A stretch of DNA of 64,000 nucleotides from Eubacteriales bacterium (lineage in GTDB: Bacteria; Bacillota; Clostridia; Lachnospirales; Lachnospiraceae). A program made the translations under genes and the position numbers. The stretch is taken from positions 1-64,000 of the forward strand of contig JAUNGB010000015.1 in assembly GCA_030524715.1 (NCBI GenBank), read 5' to 3'. Within the stretch, counting starts at the first letter, position 1; every line of letters begins with the position of its first letter. Under the pieces are notes generated by a model, which saw nothing but the letters and a program-made list of their open reading frames with translations, was not told the origin of the DNA and made no database searches. Positions 17,583 to 26,506 of the stretch are shown here, one piece after another.

Positions 17583-18461
17583 TCACGCAAAATAGCTCGT
17601 ATACAATGCCAGAACTCCTGCCGCAAAGCAATAGTATGCAAAGTAACGGAACTTCTTCTTATGTACAAGCCTGAGCAGGAAGCGTATTGTAAAATACCCG
17701 GTAATCCCTGCCGCGATCATACCCAGCACAAAGGTAAACCCAAGCCCTGCCGTCATACTCGGCGCTGTGAAATTCCCCATTTCCAGGATCATGGCCCCGA
17801 TCACCGCGGGAATGGACATAATATAAGAAAATTTCACTGCAAAGGTCCGGCTGAATCCGCACAAAAGCGCGGCGCTCATGGTCAGCCCGCTTCTTGAAAC
17901 TCCCGGAAATACGGAAAGCCCCTGACAGATCCCAATCCACATAGCGCTGTCATACCCGGCCTCCCTGTAGGTCTTTCTCCCTCCTGAATTACTCAGGTCA
18001 ATTACCAGCAGCAGGATCCCTGTCATCAAAAAGCCGATTCCCGGAAGGGCCTTCCAGGTTAACGCCTTTACTACCAGCCGTCTGGCAGTATAGCCAAGGG
18101 CCGCTGTGGGAATCATGGAAACCACTACCAGCATGGCAAACTTCCGGTAGCCTCCATGTACGATCCTCGCATAATGCAGGTTATCGCCCGTCCTTTTGTT
18201 ATGAATATAGAGATTCGCATTTCCGATCACATCCATCAGCATTCCCAGAAGCTCCTGGGCTATCTGTATAATGTCCTTACGGAACACAGAAAAAACCGCT
18301 GCCAGTGTTCCCACATGCAGCATAACCTCAAAAAGGACTCCCGGCCCTCTCTGAGTATTCAGAAGATCCTGTACCATGACCACATGGCCCAGACTGCTCA
18401 CCGGAAGAAATTCTGTGATTCCCTGTATAATTCCCAGTAGAATTGCATATAAAACCGACAT
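17583..18461 (-). CDS. uppP: Undecaprenyl-diphosphatase
   Basis: An integral membrane phosphatase that recycles undecaprenyl pyrophosphate to the phosphate for cell-wall synthesis (BacA family; extra copies raise bacitracin tolerance). Both signature motifs are present: GITEFLPVSSLGH near the N-terminus and FPGVSRSGLTMSAAL in the middle, with eight or so membrane helices. The start is set at ATG 18461 because the frame's first ATG (18494) would lie only a few bases from the predicted transcription start of the promoter at 18506-18534. The 11 extra residues are also not family-like. Its ribosome-binding site is weak (GGGG, nine bases away). Confidence 0.93.
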   Translation of the reverse strand: MSVLYAILLGIIQGITEFLPVSSLGHVVMVQDLLNTQRGPGVLFEVMLHVGTLAAVFSVFRKDIIQIAQELLGMLMDVIGNANLYIHNKRTGDNLHYARIVHGGYRKFAMLVVVSMIPTAALGYTARRLVVKALTWKALPGIGFLMTGILLLVIDLSNSGGRKTYREAGYDSAMWIGICQGLSVFPGVSRSGLTMSAALLCGFSRTFAVKFSYIMSIPAVIGAMILEMGNFTAPSMTAGLGFTFVLGMIAAGITGYFTIRFLLRLVHKKKFRYFAYYCFAAGVLALYTSYFA

Positions 18462-18505
18462 ACTCTTATACCCCGTACTTATGTTTGTACTCATTAAGTG
18501 TTCCC

Positions 18506-18534
18506 ATTATAGCACATTTCTCTCAAAGATACAA
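18506..18534 (-). promoter_or_regulatory. Sigma-A promoter for uppP
   Basis: Minus strand TTGTAT (18534-18529), 17-base spacer, TATAAT (18511-18506), with TG one base before the -10 (TGCTATAAT, an extended -10). This places the transcript start near 18499. Confidence 0.75.
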
Positions 18535-18621
18535 TAGACACAAAATCAACGCATAAACGTTGTAGAACGCTGCAAGCAGCGGGGTATTAGACCCATGAGC
18601 GAATAAACATTCAGCAAAGGC

Positions 18622-18659
18622 AAAAACCCCTGACAGCCCATAGGCTGTACAGGGGTTTT
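18622..18659 (-). terminator. Terminator of the Nuo-like operon (probably bidirectional)
   Basis: A long stem AAAACCCCTG-ACAGCC with GGCTGT-ACAGGGGTTTT, one bulged base, four-base loop. The minus transcript ends in TTTTT; the plus direction also has TTTTA. It lies 37 bases after the stop of the NuoG-like gene. Confidence 0.88.
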
Positions 18660-18695
18660 ATTACTACAGCAGTTTTATTACTACAAGTTTTTCAC

Positions 18696-21600
18696 TTATT
18701 TTGCTTTCGGCAGTCTTGCATCGATCACATTCATCAGATTGTCGGTGCATTTAAGCTGATCTACCAGTGCGGCGTCTTCTACTGCAATAAGCTTAGCGCC
18801 CTTGCACTCCAGAACACCTCCGGATACCTGACCCATTTCCGCATAGCGGTAAGCAGGAAGCTTATCGTTCATTTCATCGGAAATATCTTCGATATCGTCG
18901 AATGGCATTTCGATTTCATAAACATGTGCCAGCTCTGCTGCTACTTCCCAGTTGCTGAATACCACATCTTCTTCGATAGCCTGTTCTACAACCTGAAGTC
19001 TGCGCTCTGTATTGGTGTAGGTTCCGTAGGTAGAAGCAAATCCGGTTCCCGGAATAACAACGTCTGCTTTCTTTGCAGTCTCAGTCATATGAGTATCGCA
19101 TACTGCAAGGAATACCAGTTCCTTCAGAGCTTCTGCGTCAGGATCCTCGCCAAATGCGATCAGGGCTTTCACACCTTCCATAGCCTCTGCTCCGGCAGTG
19201 ATGCCAAGATCGATAATACCCTGGCTGTTATTCTTAGCCTTCAGCATAAGGATACCGTCGCGGGCTTTGCCGATATGTCCGGATACAACTGCGATATCAG
19301 CAAGTAAGGTAGCTGCTTCAGTAGTTACTACGTTCTGCTGGAATACGATCATTGCTTTCTTAGCGTTTGCATAAGCTTCTGCAACAGCCTTGATCTCATC
19401 GCATACCTCAGCGCCCTCTACGGAAGCCTTGAACTCGTCATAGCCCTCGATTCCTGCGCCCTTGCCCATATCAAGAAGAGCCTTTGCAACGCCCTTGAAG
19501 AATGCAAGGCTGTTGGAGGTTGTGATGTTCTTATATGCAAAGCTTACATGATCCTGCTCATAGCCTTCCGGATTTACAAGGATCACCTTAGCGCCGTTTG
19601 CCGCTGCCTGTTTCAGTTTCAGGCGGATTACCTGGTTCTCTTTTGCAATGAAGCCTGCGCACAGGATCACCTCTGCGGAAAGCAGCTCATCGATAGTGTT
19701 CGGGGAAGCGTTTACGCCCAGAACCTTTGTAAGGCCATTCTCTCTGTTGTTGAAGCAAAGAGTCTTAGCGCCGATGGCGTCTGCAAATTTCTTCATCACA
19801 TAAGCTTCTTCATTTGTATATCTGTCGGAAATGGAAACAGCAACCGCATCCTTACCATATTTCGCTGCAAGAGCTTCTGCTTTCTTGGTTACCAGAACGA
19901 ATGCTTCATGGTAATCCACTTCTGTCAGCTCGCCGTTCTTTCTTGCCATTGGCTCAAGAATCTTATCGCCGAGAACCGCACAGTCAAAGCCGAATTTACC
20001 GCGGCCGCAGAGAAGTCCCTTATTGACAGCGCCTTCCTTATCCGGAACAGCTTTTACAAGCATATCTCCGTAGGTTTCCAGATGGATGGAGCATCCAACG
20101 GAGCAATGGGAACAGGTGGTGTCCGTCACTTCTGTTGCAAGCGGCACGGATTTCTCCAGGGAAAGTCTTTCCTGAAGGGCTCCTGTCGGGCAAACGCTTA
20201 CGCACTGACCGCAGGAGATACATCCTGTCTCAGCAAGCGGCTGCTCCAGAGCCGGTTTTACAACCGTGTCAAATCCACGTTTTACAAGACCCAGCGCGCC
20301 GACGCCCATTACCTCGTCGCAGGCACGGACGCAAAGTCCGCAGAGGATACATTTATTCGGATCTCTTAAGATGAACGGATGCTCATCCTCATAGTCCACT
20401 TCGTTGATATCTCCTGCAAAACGGTCCGGTTTTACGTCGTACATATTTGCGTAGGAGATCAGTTTACATTCAAAGTAATCCTTACATCCGCATTCCAGAC
20501 AGCGATGAGCCTCTTCCACAGCCTGCTCTTCATCATATCCGAATACAACCTCTGTAAAGTTATCTTTTCTTTCTTCCGCATTAAGCTGATCCATAGTCGG
20601 ACGGCACATTCTCTCGCGGTCTTCAAAGGTTGCGGCAGTTACGTCCTTCTTGGTCACATAGTAGTTCGGCTCGTAAGCGATGCTTTCCCCACGCAGGTAA
20701 GCGTCTACTACAAGACAGCCCTTCTTAGCGTCGCCAATGGACTCTACTGCGATGGAAATCTTGTCATTACCGCAGTCGCCGCCGGCAAATACGCCTGGAA
20801 TCGCAGTCATGTATGTATTCTTATCGTAAACGATGCCGCCCTTTCTGGTAAGTTCAACGCCATCGATACCGGATGCGTTTACCCTCTGTCCGATAGCAAG
20901 GATCACAGTATCCACGTCGATGGTTTCTGTCTTGCCTTCTACCGGGATCGGGGCACGACGTCCGGAAGCGTCTGGCTCGCCCAGTTCCATAACCTGAAGC
21001 ACCATCTGACGGCAGTGTCCGTCTTCATCTGAGATGATCTCCAAAGGATTGGTCAGGTTCAGGAAGATTACGCCTTCCTCTTCCGCTTCCTCGATCTCGA
21101 TCATATCTGCAGGCATCTCATCCTTGGTTCTTCTGTAAATATTATAAACTTTATCAGCGCCCAGACGTACTGCTGTACGGCAGGCGTCCATAGCGGTGTT
21201 ACCGCCGCCCACAATAGCAACGTTCTTTCCGAGATCGATGGGCTCGTTGCGGACAACCTTACGCAGGAAGTCGATACCGCCGATCACGCCTTTGGCATCC
21301 TCGCCCTTGCAGCGAACGCCTGTGGATACCCACGCGCCGATACCTACGCAGACAGCATCAAAGTCTCTCTTAATAGTCTCAAAGGAAATGTCCTCGCCGA
21401 TCTTGGTGTTGGTAACCATTACAACGCCCATTTTTTCCAGAACAGCGATTTCTTCGTCCAGAACCTCTTTCGGAAGACGATATTCCGGGATACCGTAGCG
21501 GAGCATACCGCCAAGCTTGGGCATTGCTTCATAGATAGTAACGTCATGTCCCATCTGACGGAGGAAATATGCCATGGAGATACCGTAAGGTCCGCCGCCG

Positions 21601-22196
21601 ATGATGGCTACGTTCTTACCTGTATCCGGCTCGCATTCCGGTACAAACGGATCCTCGCCAAATTCATCGGTATCCGCTGCAAATCTCTTAAGGTTTGCAA
21701 TTGCGATGGGCTCATCTACCAGACCGCGGCGGCAGGCAGTTTCACAGGGATGCGGACACACACGTCCGATGGAGCCCGGAAGCGGAATGTTATCTCTGAT
21801 CAGTTTGATAGCTTCTTCGTACTGGCCGTTGGCGATCAGGCCCACATAGCCCTGGCAGTCAGTGCCTGCCGGACATGCCAGCATACACGGAGGACGGCAG
21901 TCGCCCTTGTGGTTGGAAAGAAGAAGCTCCAGGTTGGTCTTTCTGGATTCAATGACACGCGGGGTATTGGTACGGATCACCATGTTCGGTGCAATTTCTG
22001 TTGCACAGGCTTTCCAGAGCTTCGGGCTTCCTTCCCACTCTACCATACAAAGGCCGCATGCGCCGTAAATTTCTGTTCTTTCATCATAGCAGAGAGTCGG
22101 AATAAAGATATCGTTCTCTTTGCAAACTTCAAGAATGGTCTGTCCCGGAAGTCCGTAGACTTCTTTTCCGTCGATATTTAATCTGAATTTGTTCAC
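18696..22196 (-). CDS. NuoG-like/GltD-like fusion iron-sulfur flavoprotein
   Basis: A 1166-residue cytoplasmic subunit of an NADH-linked complex. In order: [2Fe-2S] ferredoxin domain (about 1-80, CYDERTEIYGACGLC); cysteine-rich GltD-type segment (about 100-185); FAD/NAD(P) domain with IIGGGPYGIS near 200 and VGGGNTAMDA near 330; two [4Fe-4S] ferredoxin motifs (CILCGLCVRAC, CISCGQCVSVCP); and a molybdopterin-oxidoreductase-like domain opening with CSHCSVGC near 700. At the place where formate dehydrogenases carry the catalytic Cys/Sec (usually near xCHGPS), this protein has FNNRENG, so I infer a non-catalytic NuoG-type domain. It follows the NuoF-like gene by 15 bases. The physiological acceptor is unknown. 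The fusion of GltD and NuoG parts is also found in anaerobic electron-bifurcating systems. Confidence 0.85.
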   Translation of the reverse strand: MNKFRLNIDGKEVYGLPGQTILEVCKENDIFIPTLCYDERTEIYGACGLCMVEWEGSPKLWKACATEIAPNMVIRTNTPRVIESRKTNLELLLSNHKGDCRPPCMLACPAGTDCQGYVGLIANGQYEEAIKLIRDNIPLPGSIGRVCPHPCETACRRGLVDEPIAIANLKRFAADTDEFGEDPFVPECEPDTGKNVAIIGGGPYGISMAYFLRQMGHDVTIYEAMPKLGGMLRYGIPEYRLPKEVLDEEIAVLEKMGVVMVTNTKIGEDISFETIKRDFDAVCVGIGAWVSTGVRCKGEDAKGVIGGIDFLRKVVRNEPIDLGKNVAIVGGGNTAMDACRTAVRLGADKVYNIYRRTKDEMPADMIEIEEAEEEGVIFLNLTNPLEIISDEDGHCRQMVLQVMELGEPDASGRRAPIPVEGKTETIDVDTVILAIGQRVNASGIDGVELTRKGGIVYDKNTYMTAIPGVFAGGDCGNDKISIAVESIGDAKKGCLVVDAYLRGESIAYEPNYYVTKKDVTAATFEDRERMCRPTMDQLNAEERKDNFTEVVFGYDEEQAVEEAHRCLECGCKDYFECKLISYANMYDVKPDRFAGDINEVDYEDEHPFILRDPNKCILCGLCVRACDEVMGVGALGLVKRGFDTVVKPALEQPLAETGCISCGQCVSVCPTGALQERLSLEKSVPLATEVTDTTCSHCSVGCSIHLETYGDMLVKAVPDKEGAVNKGLLCGRGKFGFDCAVLGDKILEPMARKNGELTEVDYHEAFVLVTKKAEALAAKYGKDAVAVSISDRYTNEEAYVMKKFADAIGAKTLCFNNRENGLTKVLGVNASPNTIDELLSAEVILCAGFIAKENQVIRLKLKQAAANGAKVILVNPEGYEQDHVSFAYKNITTSNSLAFFKGVAKALLDMGKGAGIEGYDEFKASVEGAEVCDEIKAVAEAYANAKKAMIVFQQNVVTTEAATLLADIAVVSGHIGKARDGILMLKAKNNSQGIIDLGITAGAEAMEGVKALIAFGEDPDAEALKELVFLAVCDTHMTETAKKADVVIPGTGFASTYGTYTNTERRLQVVEQAIEEDVVFSNWEVAAELAHVYEIEMPFDDIEDISDEMNDKLPAYRYAEMGQVSGGVLECKGAKLIAVEDAALVDQLKCTDNLMNVIDARLPKAK

Positions 22197-22211
22197 AGTC
22201 TACACCTCCTA

Positions 22212-23966
22212 TTAAACTCTCTTCACTGCACCAAATGCACAGTTGTCTTCACACTTGCCGCACTTGATACATACATTCGGATCAATCTTATGAACCTGTT
22301 TCTTATCACCGCTGATGGCATTAACCGGGCAGTTTCTCTTACACTTGCCGCAGCCCTTGCAGTCTTCGGTGATCTCGTAATGGATAAGAGCTTTACAGGA
22401 TCTTGCTGTACATTTATGATTGTAAATATGATCTTCATATTCGTTGCGGAAATAACGGATGGTGGTAAGTACCGGGTTCGGAGCTGTCTGACCAAGGCCG
22501 CACATAGCACCGTCTTTAATCTTGCCTGCAAGCTCTTCCAGAAGCTCGATGTCGCCGTCCTTGCCTTCTCCTTTTGTGATTCTCTCCAGAATCTCAAGCA
22601 TTCTCTTGGTACCGATACGGCAGTAGTTACATTTACCGCAGGATTCTTTCTTGGTGAAATCCAGGAAGAAACGGGCCATATCTACCATACAGGTGTCTTC
22701 GTCCATAACGATCATACCGCCGGAACCAACGATCGCACCTGTTTTATTGATGTCTTCATATGTAACAGGAGTATCAATGAGCTGTGCCGGGATACATCCG
22801 CCGGACGGACCACCCATCTGAACAGCCTTGAATTCCTTGTCATTCTTAATACCGCCGCCGATATTGTAGATAACCTCGCGGAGAGTCATACCCATCGGTA
22901 CTTCTACAAGGCCGCCCTTCTTGATCTTACCTGCAAGAGCGAATACCTTGGAGCCTTTGGACTTCTCAGCACCTCTGTCTGCAAATGCCTGGCCGCCGTT
23001 GGCGATGATCCATGCAACGTTTGCATAGGTTTCTACGTTATTGATGTTGGTGGGGAGTTTCCAGTAGCCTTTGGCTGCCGGGAACGGCGGTTTCAGACGA
23101 GGCATGCCTCGCTCACCTTCCAGGGATGCGATCAGGGCTGTCTCCTCACCACAGACGAATGCACCTGCGCCGGCTTTGATGCGGATATCAAAGTTGAAGC
23201 CTGTACCAAACAGGTTCTTTCCGAGATAGCCTTTTTCTCTGGCCTGAGCCATTGCGATCTCCAGACGAGCGATTGCCAGAGGATACTCAGCACGGCAGTA
23301 AATGATACCTTCGGTAGCGCCTGCAGCAAAACCTCCGATGATCATACCTTCCAGCAGGGAGTGCGGGTCACCTTCCAGTACGGAACGGTCCATGAATGCA
23401 CCCGGGTCACCCTCGTCTGCGTTACATACCATATATTTCTGTGCACCGCTGTTGGATTTGATGGCGTTCCATTTAAACCAGGTCGGGAAACCTGCACCGC
23501 CGCGTCCGCGAAGACCGGAGATCTTAATCTCTTCAATTACCTGCTCCGGAGTCATGGATGTGATGACTTTCTTAGCAGCCTCATATCCGCCAACAGCAAT
23601 GTATTCTTCAATTTTTTCAGGGTTGATCTGGCCGCAGTTGCGGAGAACGATTCTCTGCTGCTGGGATAAGAAAGCCTCATCCTCCTGCGGGATCACATAT
23701 TCTTCAACAGGCTTGCCGCCGATGAGATGTTCGTCAACGATCCGGGCAACCTTGTCTGTTGTACATTTTACATATCTGGCTTCCAGTGCGCCTTCCTCGT
23801 TATAAACGTCTACGATCGGCTCCAGATAACAGGTACCGATACAGCCGGTCTTATCAACCACAACGTTTGTCAGATTCTTTTCTGCAACGATTCTTTCGAA
23901 TTCATTAGAGGTTTTCTTCGCGCCGGTAGCAATACCACAGCTGCCCTGTCCTACAACAACTTTCAT
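22212..23966 (-). CDS. NuoF/HydB-like NADH-binding flavoprotein subunit
   Basis: A 584-residue subunit that binds NADH and FMN. An N-terminal thioredoxin-like [2Fe-2S] domain (about 1-100: GQGSCGIATGAKKT, TGCIGTC) precedes the NuoF core with GLRGRGGAGFPTW, CNADEGDPGAFMDR, GAGAFVCGEETALI and the [4Fe-4S] motif ESCGKCNYCRIGT. Two C-terminal [4Fe-4S] motifs follow (CKGCGKCKRNCP, CIKCGKCEDNC). This is the domain order of HydB of bifurcating hydrogenases and of NADH-dependent formate dehydrogenase beta subunits. It sits between the NuoE-like and NuoG-like genes with 11 and 15 base gaps, each with a strong AGGAGGT-type site. No hydrogenase catalytic (H-cluster) subunit is in the window. Confidence 0.93.
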   Translation of the reverse strand: MKVVVGQGSCGIATGAKKTSNEFERIVAEKNLTNVVVDKTGCIGTCYLEPIVDVYNEEGALEARYVKCTTDKVARIVDEHLIGGKPVEEYVIPQEDEAFLSQQQRIVLRNCGQINPEKIEEYIAVGGYEAAKKVITSMTPEQVIEEIKISGLRGRGGAGFPTWFKWNAIKSNSGAQKYMVCNADEGDPGAFMDRSVLEGDPHSLLEGMIIGGFAAGATEGIIYCRAEYPLAIARLEIAMAQAREKGYLGKNLFGTGFNFDIRIKAGAGAFVCGEETALIASLEGERGMPRLKPPFPAAKGYWKLPTNINNVETYANVAWIIANGGQAFADRGAEKSKGSKVFALAGKIKKGGLVEVPMGMTLREVIYNIGGGIKNDKEFKAVQMGGPSGGCIPAQLIDTPVTYEDINKTGAIVGSGGMIVMDEDTCMVDMARFFLDFTKKESCGKCNYCRIGTKRMLEILERITKGEGKDGDIELLEELAGKIKDGAMCGLGQTAPNPVLTTIRYFRNEYEDHIYNHKCTARSCKALIHYEITEDCKGCGKCKRNCPVNAISGDKKQVHKIDPNVCIKCGKCEDNCAFGAVKRV

Positions 23967-23977
23967 ATCTCTACCTC

Positions 23978-24490
23978 CTATGCATTCTGTGCTTTGTAAT
24001 CATCAAGAATCTTCTTAACGGAAGATTTGGTCAGGTTACCGAATGTTTCCTCACCGTCTGTTGTCTTAACCATCATGACCGGAGCCAGGGAGCAGCAGCC
24101 AAGACAGGCAACGTTATTAAGGGTAAACAATCCGTCCTCTGTAGTCTCACCGTCTTTGATTCCCAGATGTTCACAAACAGCTTCTTCAATCATGTCGGAA
24201 CCGTTTACATGACAGGCGGTACCCTTGCAAAGCATGATAAGGTATTTGCCGATAGGCTGTAAACGGAACTGTGCATAGAATGTGGCTACACCGTAGATTT
24301 TCGCAGGCATGATCCCGGTTCTTTCAGCGATATAATTGATCGCATCCATGGAAAGATACCCATAAATATCCTGTGTCTGCTGAAGAATGGTAATCAGGCT
24401 TCCTGGTACCTTCGCATATTTCTCCAGCACCGGGGCTAATTCAGCGAAATCCGCGTTTCCGCCGTTTTCACATCCACACATATTGCTCAT
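23978..24490 (-). CDS. NuoE/HydC-like [2Fe-2S] subunit
   Basis: About 170 residues with the thioredoxin-like [2Fe-2S] fold of NuoE: IMPAKIYGVATFYAQF and the ligand pattern CKGTACHVNGS ... NVACLGCCSLAPVMMV. It passes electrons between the NADH/FMN subunit and other clusters. The start is ATG 24490, eight bases after AGGAGGG; the frame extends 11 codons upstream without a site. First gene of a three-gene operon with a promoter at 24542-24569. Confidence 0.94.
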   Translation of the reverse strand: MSNMCGCENGGNADFAELAPVLEKYAKVPGSLITILQQTQDIYGYLSMDAINYIAERTGIMPAKIYGVATFYAQFRLQPIGKYLIMLCKGTACHVNGSDMIEEAVCEHLGIKDGETTEDGLFTLNNVACLGCCSLAPVMMVKTTDGEETFGNLTKSSVKKILDDYKAQNA

Positions 24491-24541
24491 ATGATTGTCC
24501 CTCCTATATAGATATTCAAACATAAATATTCATTCTATAGC

Positions 24542-24569
24542 ATTATAGCACAAAAGGAGAGACAATCAA
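24542..24569 (-). promoter_or_regulatory. Sigma-A promoter of the Nuo-like operon
   Basis: Minus strand TTGATT (24569-24564), 16-base spacer, TATAAT (24547-24542) with TG before the -10. I looked for a Rex operator (TTGTTAA-N4-TTAACAA type) here and found none. Confidence 0.72.
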
Positions 24570-24608
24570 AGAAAAAAGTTATTTTTTTGTCGTATTCTTG
24601 TTACTCTT

Positions 24609-24654
24609 GTTACTTCTCACACCTCCGTTATAAACAGTAACGAATTCGGCACAT
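24609..24654. repeat. Dispersed repeat R3
   Basis: GTTACTTCTCACACCTCCG then AACAGTAACGAATTCGGCACAT. Nearly the same text as 13659-13705 and related to 5741-5775. It lies just after the tepA stop codon, where it may act as a weak terminator-like hairpin. Confidence 0.72.
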
Positions 24655-24663
24655 CATTCTTAC

Positions 24664-25392
24664 TTACTGTCTTTTACGCTCATCGATCATTTCATATAAT
24701 TTTCCCAGCGCTTCCCTGACGCCGCCCACAGCGTCGATCAGGCCTTCCTTAACAGCCTCCGGCCCTTCCAGCATAGTACCCACATCCTTCACAAGCTGAG
24801 TAGTATCCAGCATCAGTTCCTCCAGCCGTTCCTTAGACGTCCGGGAATGGGAAGAAATAAAAGTAGTGATACGGTCCTGAATCTTTTCCATATTCCGGTA
24901 GGTCTGGGCAACCCCGATAAACATCCCGCTGGAACGCACCGGATGAATGACCATGGTAGCGCTTGGGACCACAAAGGAATAATCTGCGGAAACCGCCATC
25001 GGGACGCCGATAGAATGCCCGCCCCCAAGCACCAGGGAAACCGTAGGGACACTTAAAGAAGCGATCATTTCCGCAATAGCAAGTCCCGCCTCCACGTCCC
25101 CGCCAACTGTATTCAGCAGGATCAAAAGCCCGTCGACACTCTCATCATCCTCTATAAGCGCCAGCTTGGGAAGCACATGCTCATATTTTGTAGTCTTACT
25201 ATGGGACGGAGACGACTCATGGCCCTCCACCTCACCGATAATCGTCAAAAGCTCCACCCGATGCTTTCCGGCATTCCCATCCAACGTCACCTGTCCCATA
25301 TCCCTGATCTGCTCATTCTGCTCCCTCTCCCTCTCCAAATCCGCCCCGTCAGCCTTCTCTTTATTATTCTCTCTAATTTCTTTTTCTTCCAT
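24664..25392 (-). CDS. tepA: ClpP-like serine protease TepA
   Basis: A 242-residue cytoplasmic protease of the ClpP-fold TepA/YmfB group, proposed to degrade signal peptides or secretory precursors. A charged N-terminal tail (1-45) precedes the ClpP core: LLILLNTVGGDVEAGLAIAEMI, the serine motif GGGHSIGVPMA and the histidine in MVIHPVRSSGMF. It has 242 residues, like other TepA proteins. Its ribosome-binding site (GGAGG, nine bases from ATG) lies inside a hairpin followed by six U (see 25394-25424). In many Firmicutes tepA neighbours ftsK/spoIIIE; here they are 7 kb apart. Confidence 0.88.
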   Translation of the reverse strand: MEEKEIRENNKEKADGADLEREREQNEQIRDMGQVTLDGNAGKHRVELLTIIGEVEGHESSPSHSKTTKYEHVLPKLALIEDDESVDGLLILLNTVGGDVEAGLAIAEMIASLSVPTVSLVLGGGHSIGVPMAVSADYSFVVPSATMVIHPVRSSGMFIGVAQTYRNMEKIQDRITTFISSHSRTSKERLEELMLDTTQLVKDVGTMLEGPEAVKEGLIDAVGGVREALGKLYEMIDERKRQ

Positions 25393-25393
25393 T

Positions 25394-25424
25394 AAAAAAC
25401 ACCTCCAGATTTTATCCTGGAGGT
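25394..25424 (-). terminator. Hairpin with U-run covering the tepA ribosome-binding site
   Basis: On the minus strand ACCTCCAG (25424-25417) pairs with CTGGAGGT (25408-25401), then G and TTTTTT (25399-25394), then A and the tepA ATG. The GGAGG that should recruit the ribosome is the right arm of the stem. It can act as a terminator for upstream transcripts, as an attenuator, or as translational masking. Confidence 0.7.
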
Positions 25425-25466
25425 ATTATGTGCATCTTTTCTTATTTTATCCACATTACAGGCTTG

Positions 25467-25628
25467 TTCCAATCCACGCCCGGCAAATTAAACGGAGCTC
25501 GACCTACAGAAACATCCCTAAAAATCCATTCCCATGATCTGCATTCCGCCTTACTACATACTCATAAGCAGCTCACTACGCGACTTGTCAGTGGCAGCGG
25601 GAATTTTACACACCTGCTGACATAAGAA
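25467..25628. repeat. Dispersed repeats R5 and R4 side by side
   Basis: R5 at 25467-25516 (AATCCACGCCCGGCAAATTA..., sister at 3308-3357) is followed by R4 at 25538-25628 (GCATTCCGCCTTACTACATA..., sister at 12318-12404). Together they fill much of the 385-base gap between tepA and yebC; I see no gene there. Confidence 0.7.
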
Positions 25629-25779
25629 TCCCCCGCTTAGCGTTCTGCGCATTTGAAGCGGGGGAATGCTTTTCTACTTTACACTCTGACAGGTCTCCCG
25701 GCGAACGCAGGCGTGCCCAAGTAGGGGGGAGTTTGAGGGGGGAGCTGCGGGCTTCGCAACTCCGAGCTGCTCCCCCCTC
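25629..25779 (-). other. Two strong GC-rich hairpins after yebC
   Basis: GAGGGGGGAGC (25735-25745) pairs with GCTCCCCCCTC (25769-25779), touching the yebC stop codon. Further on, TCCCCCGCTT (25629-25638) pairs with AAGCGGGGGA (25656-25665). Neither has a U-run in the minus direction, so a stability or pausing role is more likely than simple termination. Confidence 0.5.
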
Positions 25780-26506
25780 ATTCTTCCCAATTGTGCCAAA
25801 CATCCGTAACATCATCATCCTCATCCAACAAATCCAGCGTCTTCTGAAGATTCTTAATATCCTTCTCATCCGTCAGTTCCACATAAGTCTGAGGAACCAT
25901 AGCGATCTGGGCTTCCAGCATCGGAACCCCGGCCTGCTCCAGGGCTTCGCGGACTGCGCTGAAATCATCCGGCGCGGTGATCACCTCAAAGCTGTCCTCT
26001 TCCTCGCTGAAATCCTCCGCGCCCGCATCCAGGGCAGCCATCATCAGTTCGTCAGCATCCATCTCACACTCTTCCTTGTCAATGATGATCTGGCCCTTCT
26101 GGTCAAACATAAAGGATACGCAGCCCTGAGTGCCGATGCTTCCATAGCCCTTGGTAAATGCGTTTCTTACATTACCTGCGGTACGGTTCTTATTATCTGT
26201 CAGCGTCTCCACAATGATCGCCACACCGTTGGGGCCGTATCCCTCATAGGTAGCCCTCTCATAAGAATCCGCGGAGTCAGCGCCTGCCGCCTTCTTGATA
26301 CCGCGCTCGATAGTGTCGTTAGGCATATTGTTGGCTTTTGCCTTTGCGATCACATCACGCAGCTTGCTGTTATTGTTGGGATCCGGGCCGCCGGCCTTGA
26401 CAGCCATTACGATCTCACGTCCGATGACTGTGAAGATCTTGCCCTTCTTGGCGTCGTTCTTCTCTTTCTTATGCTTTATGTTTGCGAATTTTGAATGTCC
26501 TGACAT
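25778..26506 (-). CDS. YebC/PmpR-family protein (DUF28)
   Basis: A 242-residue soluble protein of the YebC family. Members were described as transcriptional regulators; some have since been linked to relieving ribosome stalls. The N-terminus [25 protein letters not shown] is diagnostic, as are [14 protein letters not shown] and [14 protein letters not shown]. The start codon is fixed by this conserved N-terminus and overlaps the end of the upstream CNNM/CBS gene by 31 bases in another frame. Confidence 0.95.
   Translation of the reverse strand: MSGHSKFANIKHKKEKNDAKKGKIFTVIGREIVMAVKAGGPDPNNNSKLRDVIAKAKANNMPNDTIERGIKKAAGADSADSYERATYEGYGPNGVAIIVETLTDNKNRTAGNVRNAFTKGYGSIGTQGCVSFMFDQKGQIIIDKEECEMDADELMMAALDAGAEDFSEEEDSFEVITAPDDFSAVREALEQAGVPMLEAQIAMVPQTYVELTDEKDIKNLQKTLDLLDEDDDVTDVWHNWEE

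Noticed and set aside
18924-23805. Long open frames on the plus strand opposite the Nuo-like operon (up to about 459 codons)
   Set aside because: They lie antisense to well-conserved genes, have no ribosome-binding sites of note and their translations are Cys/His/Ser-rich mirror products without family features.
24524-24600. Rex operator upstream of the Nuo-like operon
   Set aside because: No TTGTTAA-N4-TTAACAA-like palindrome is present, although regulation by Rex would be biologically sensible.
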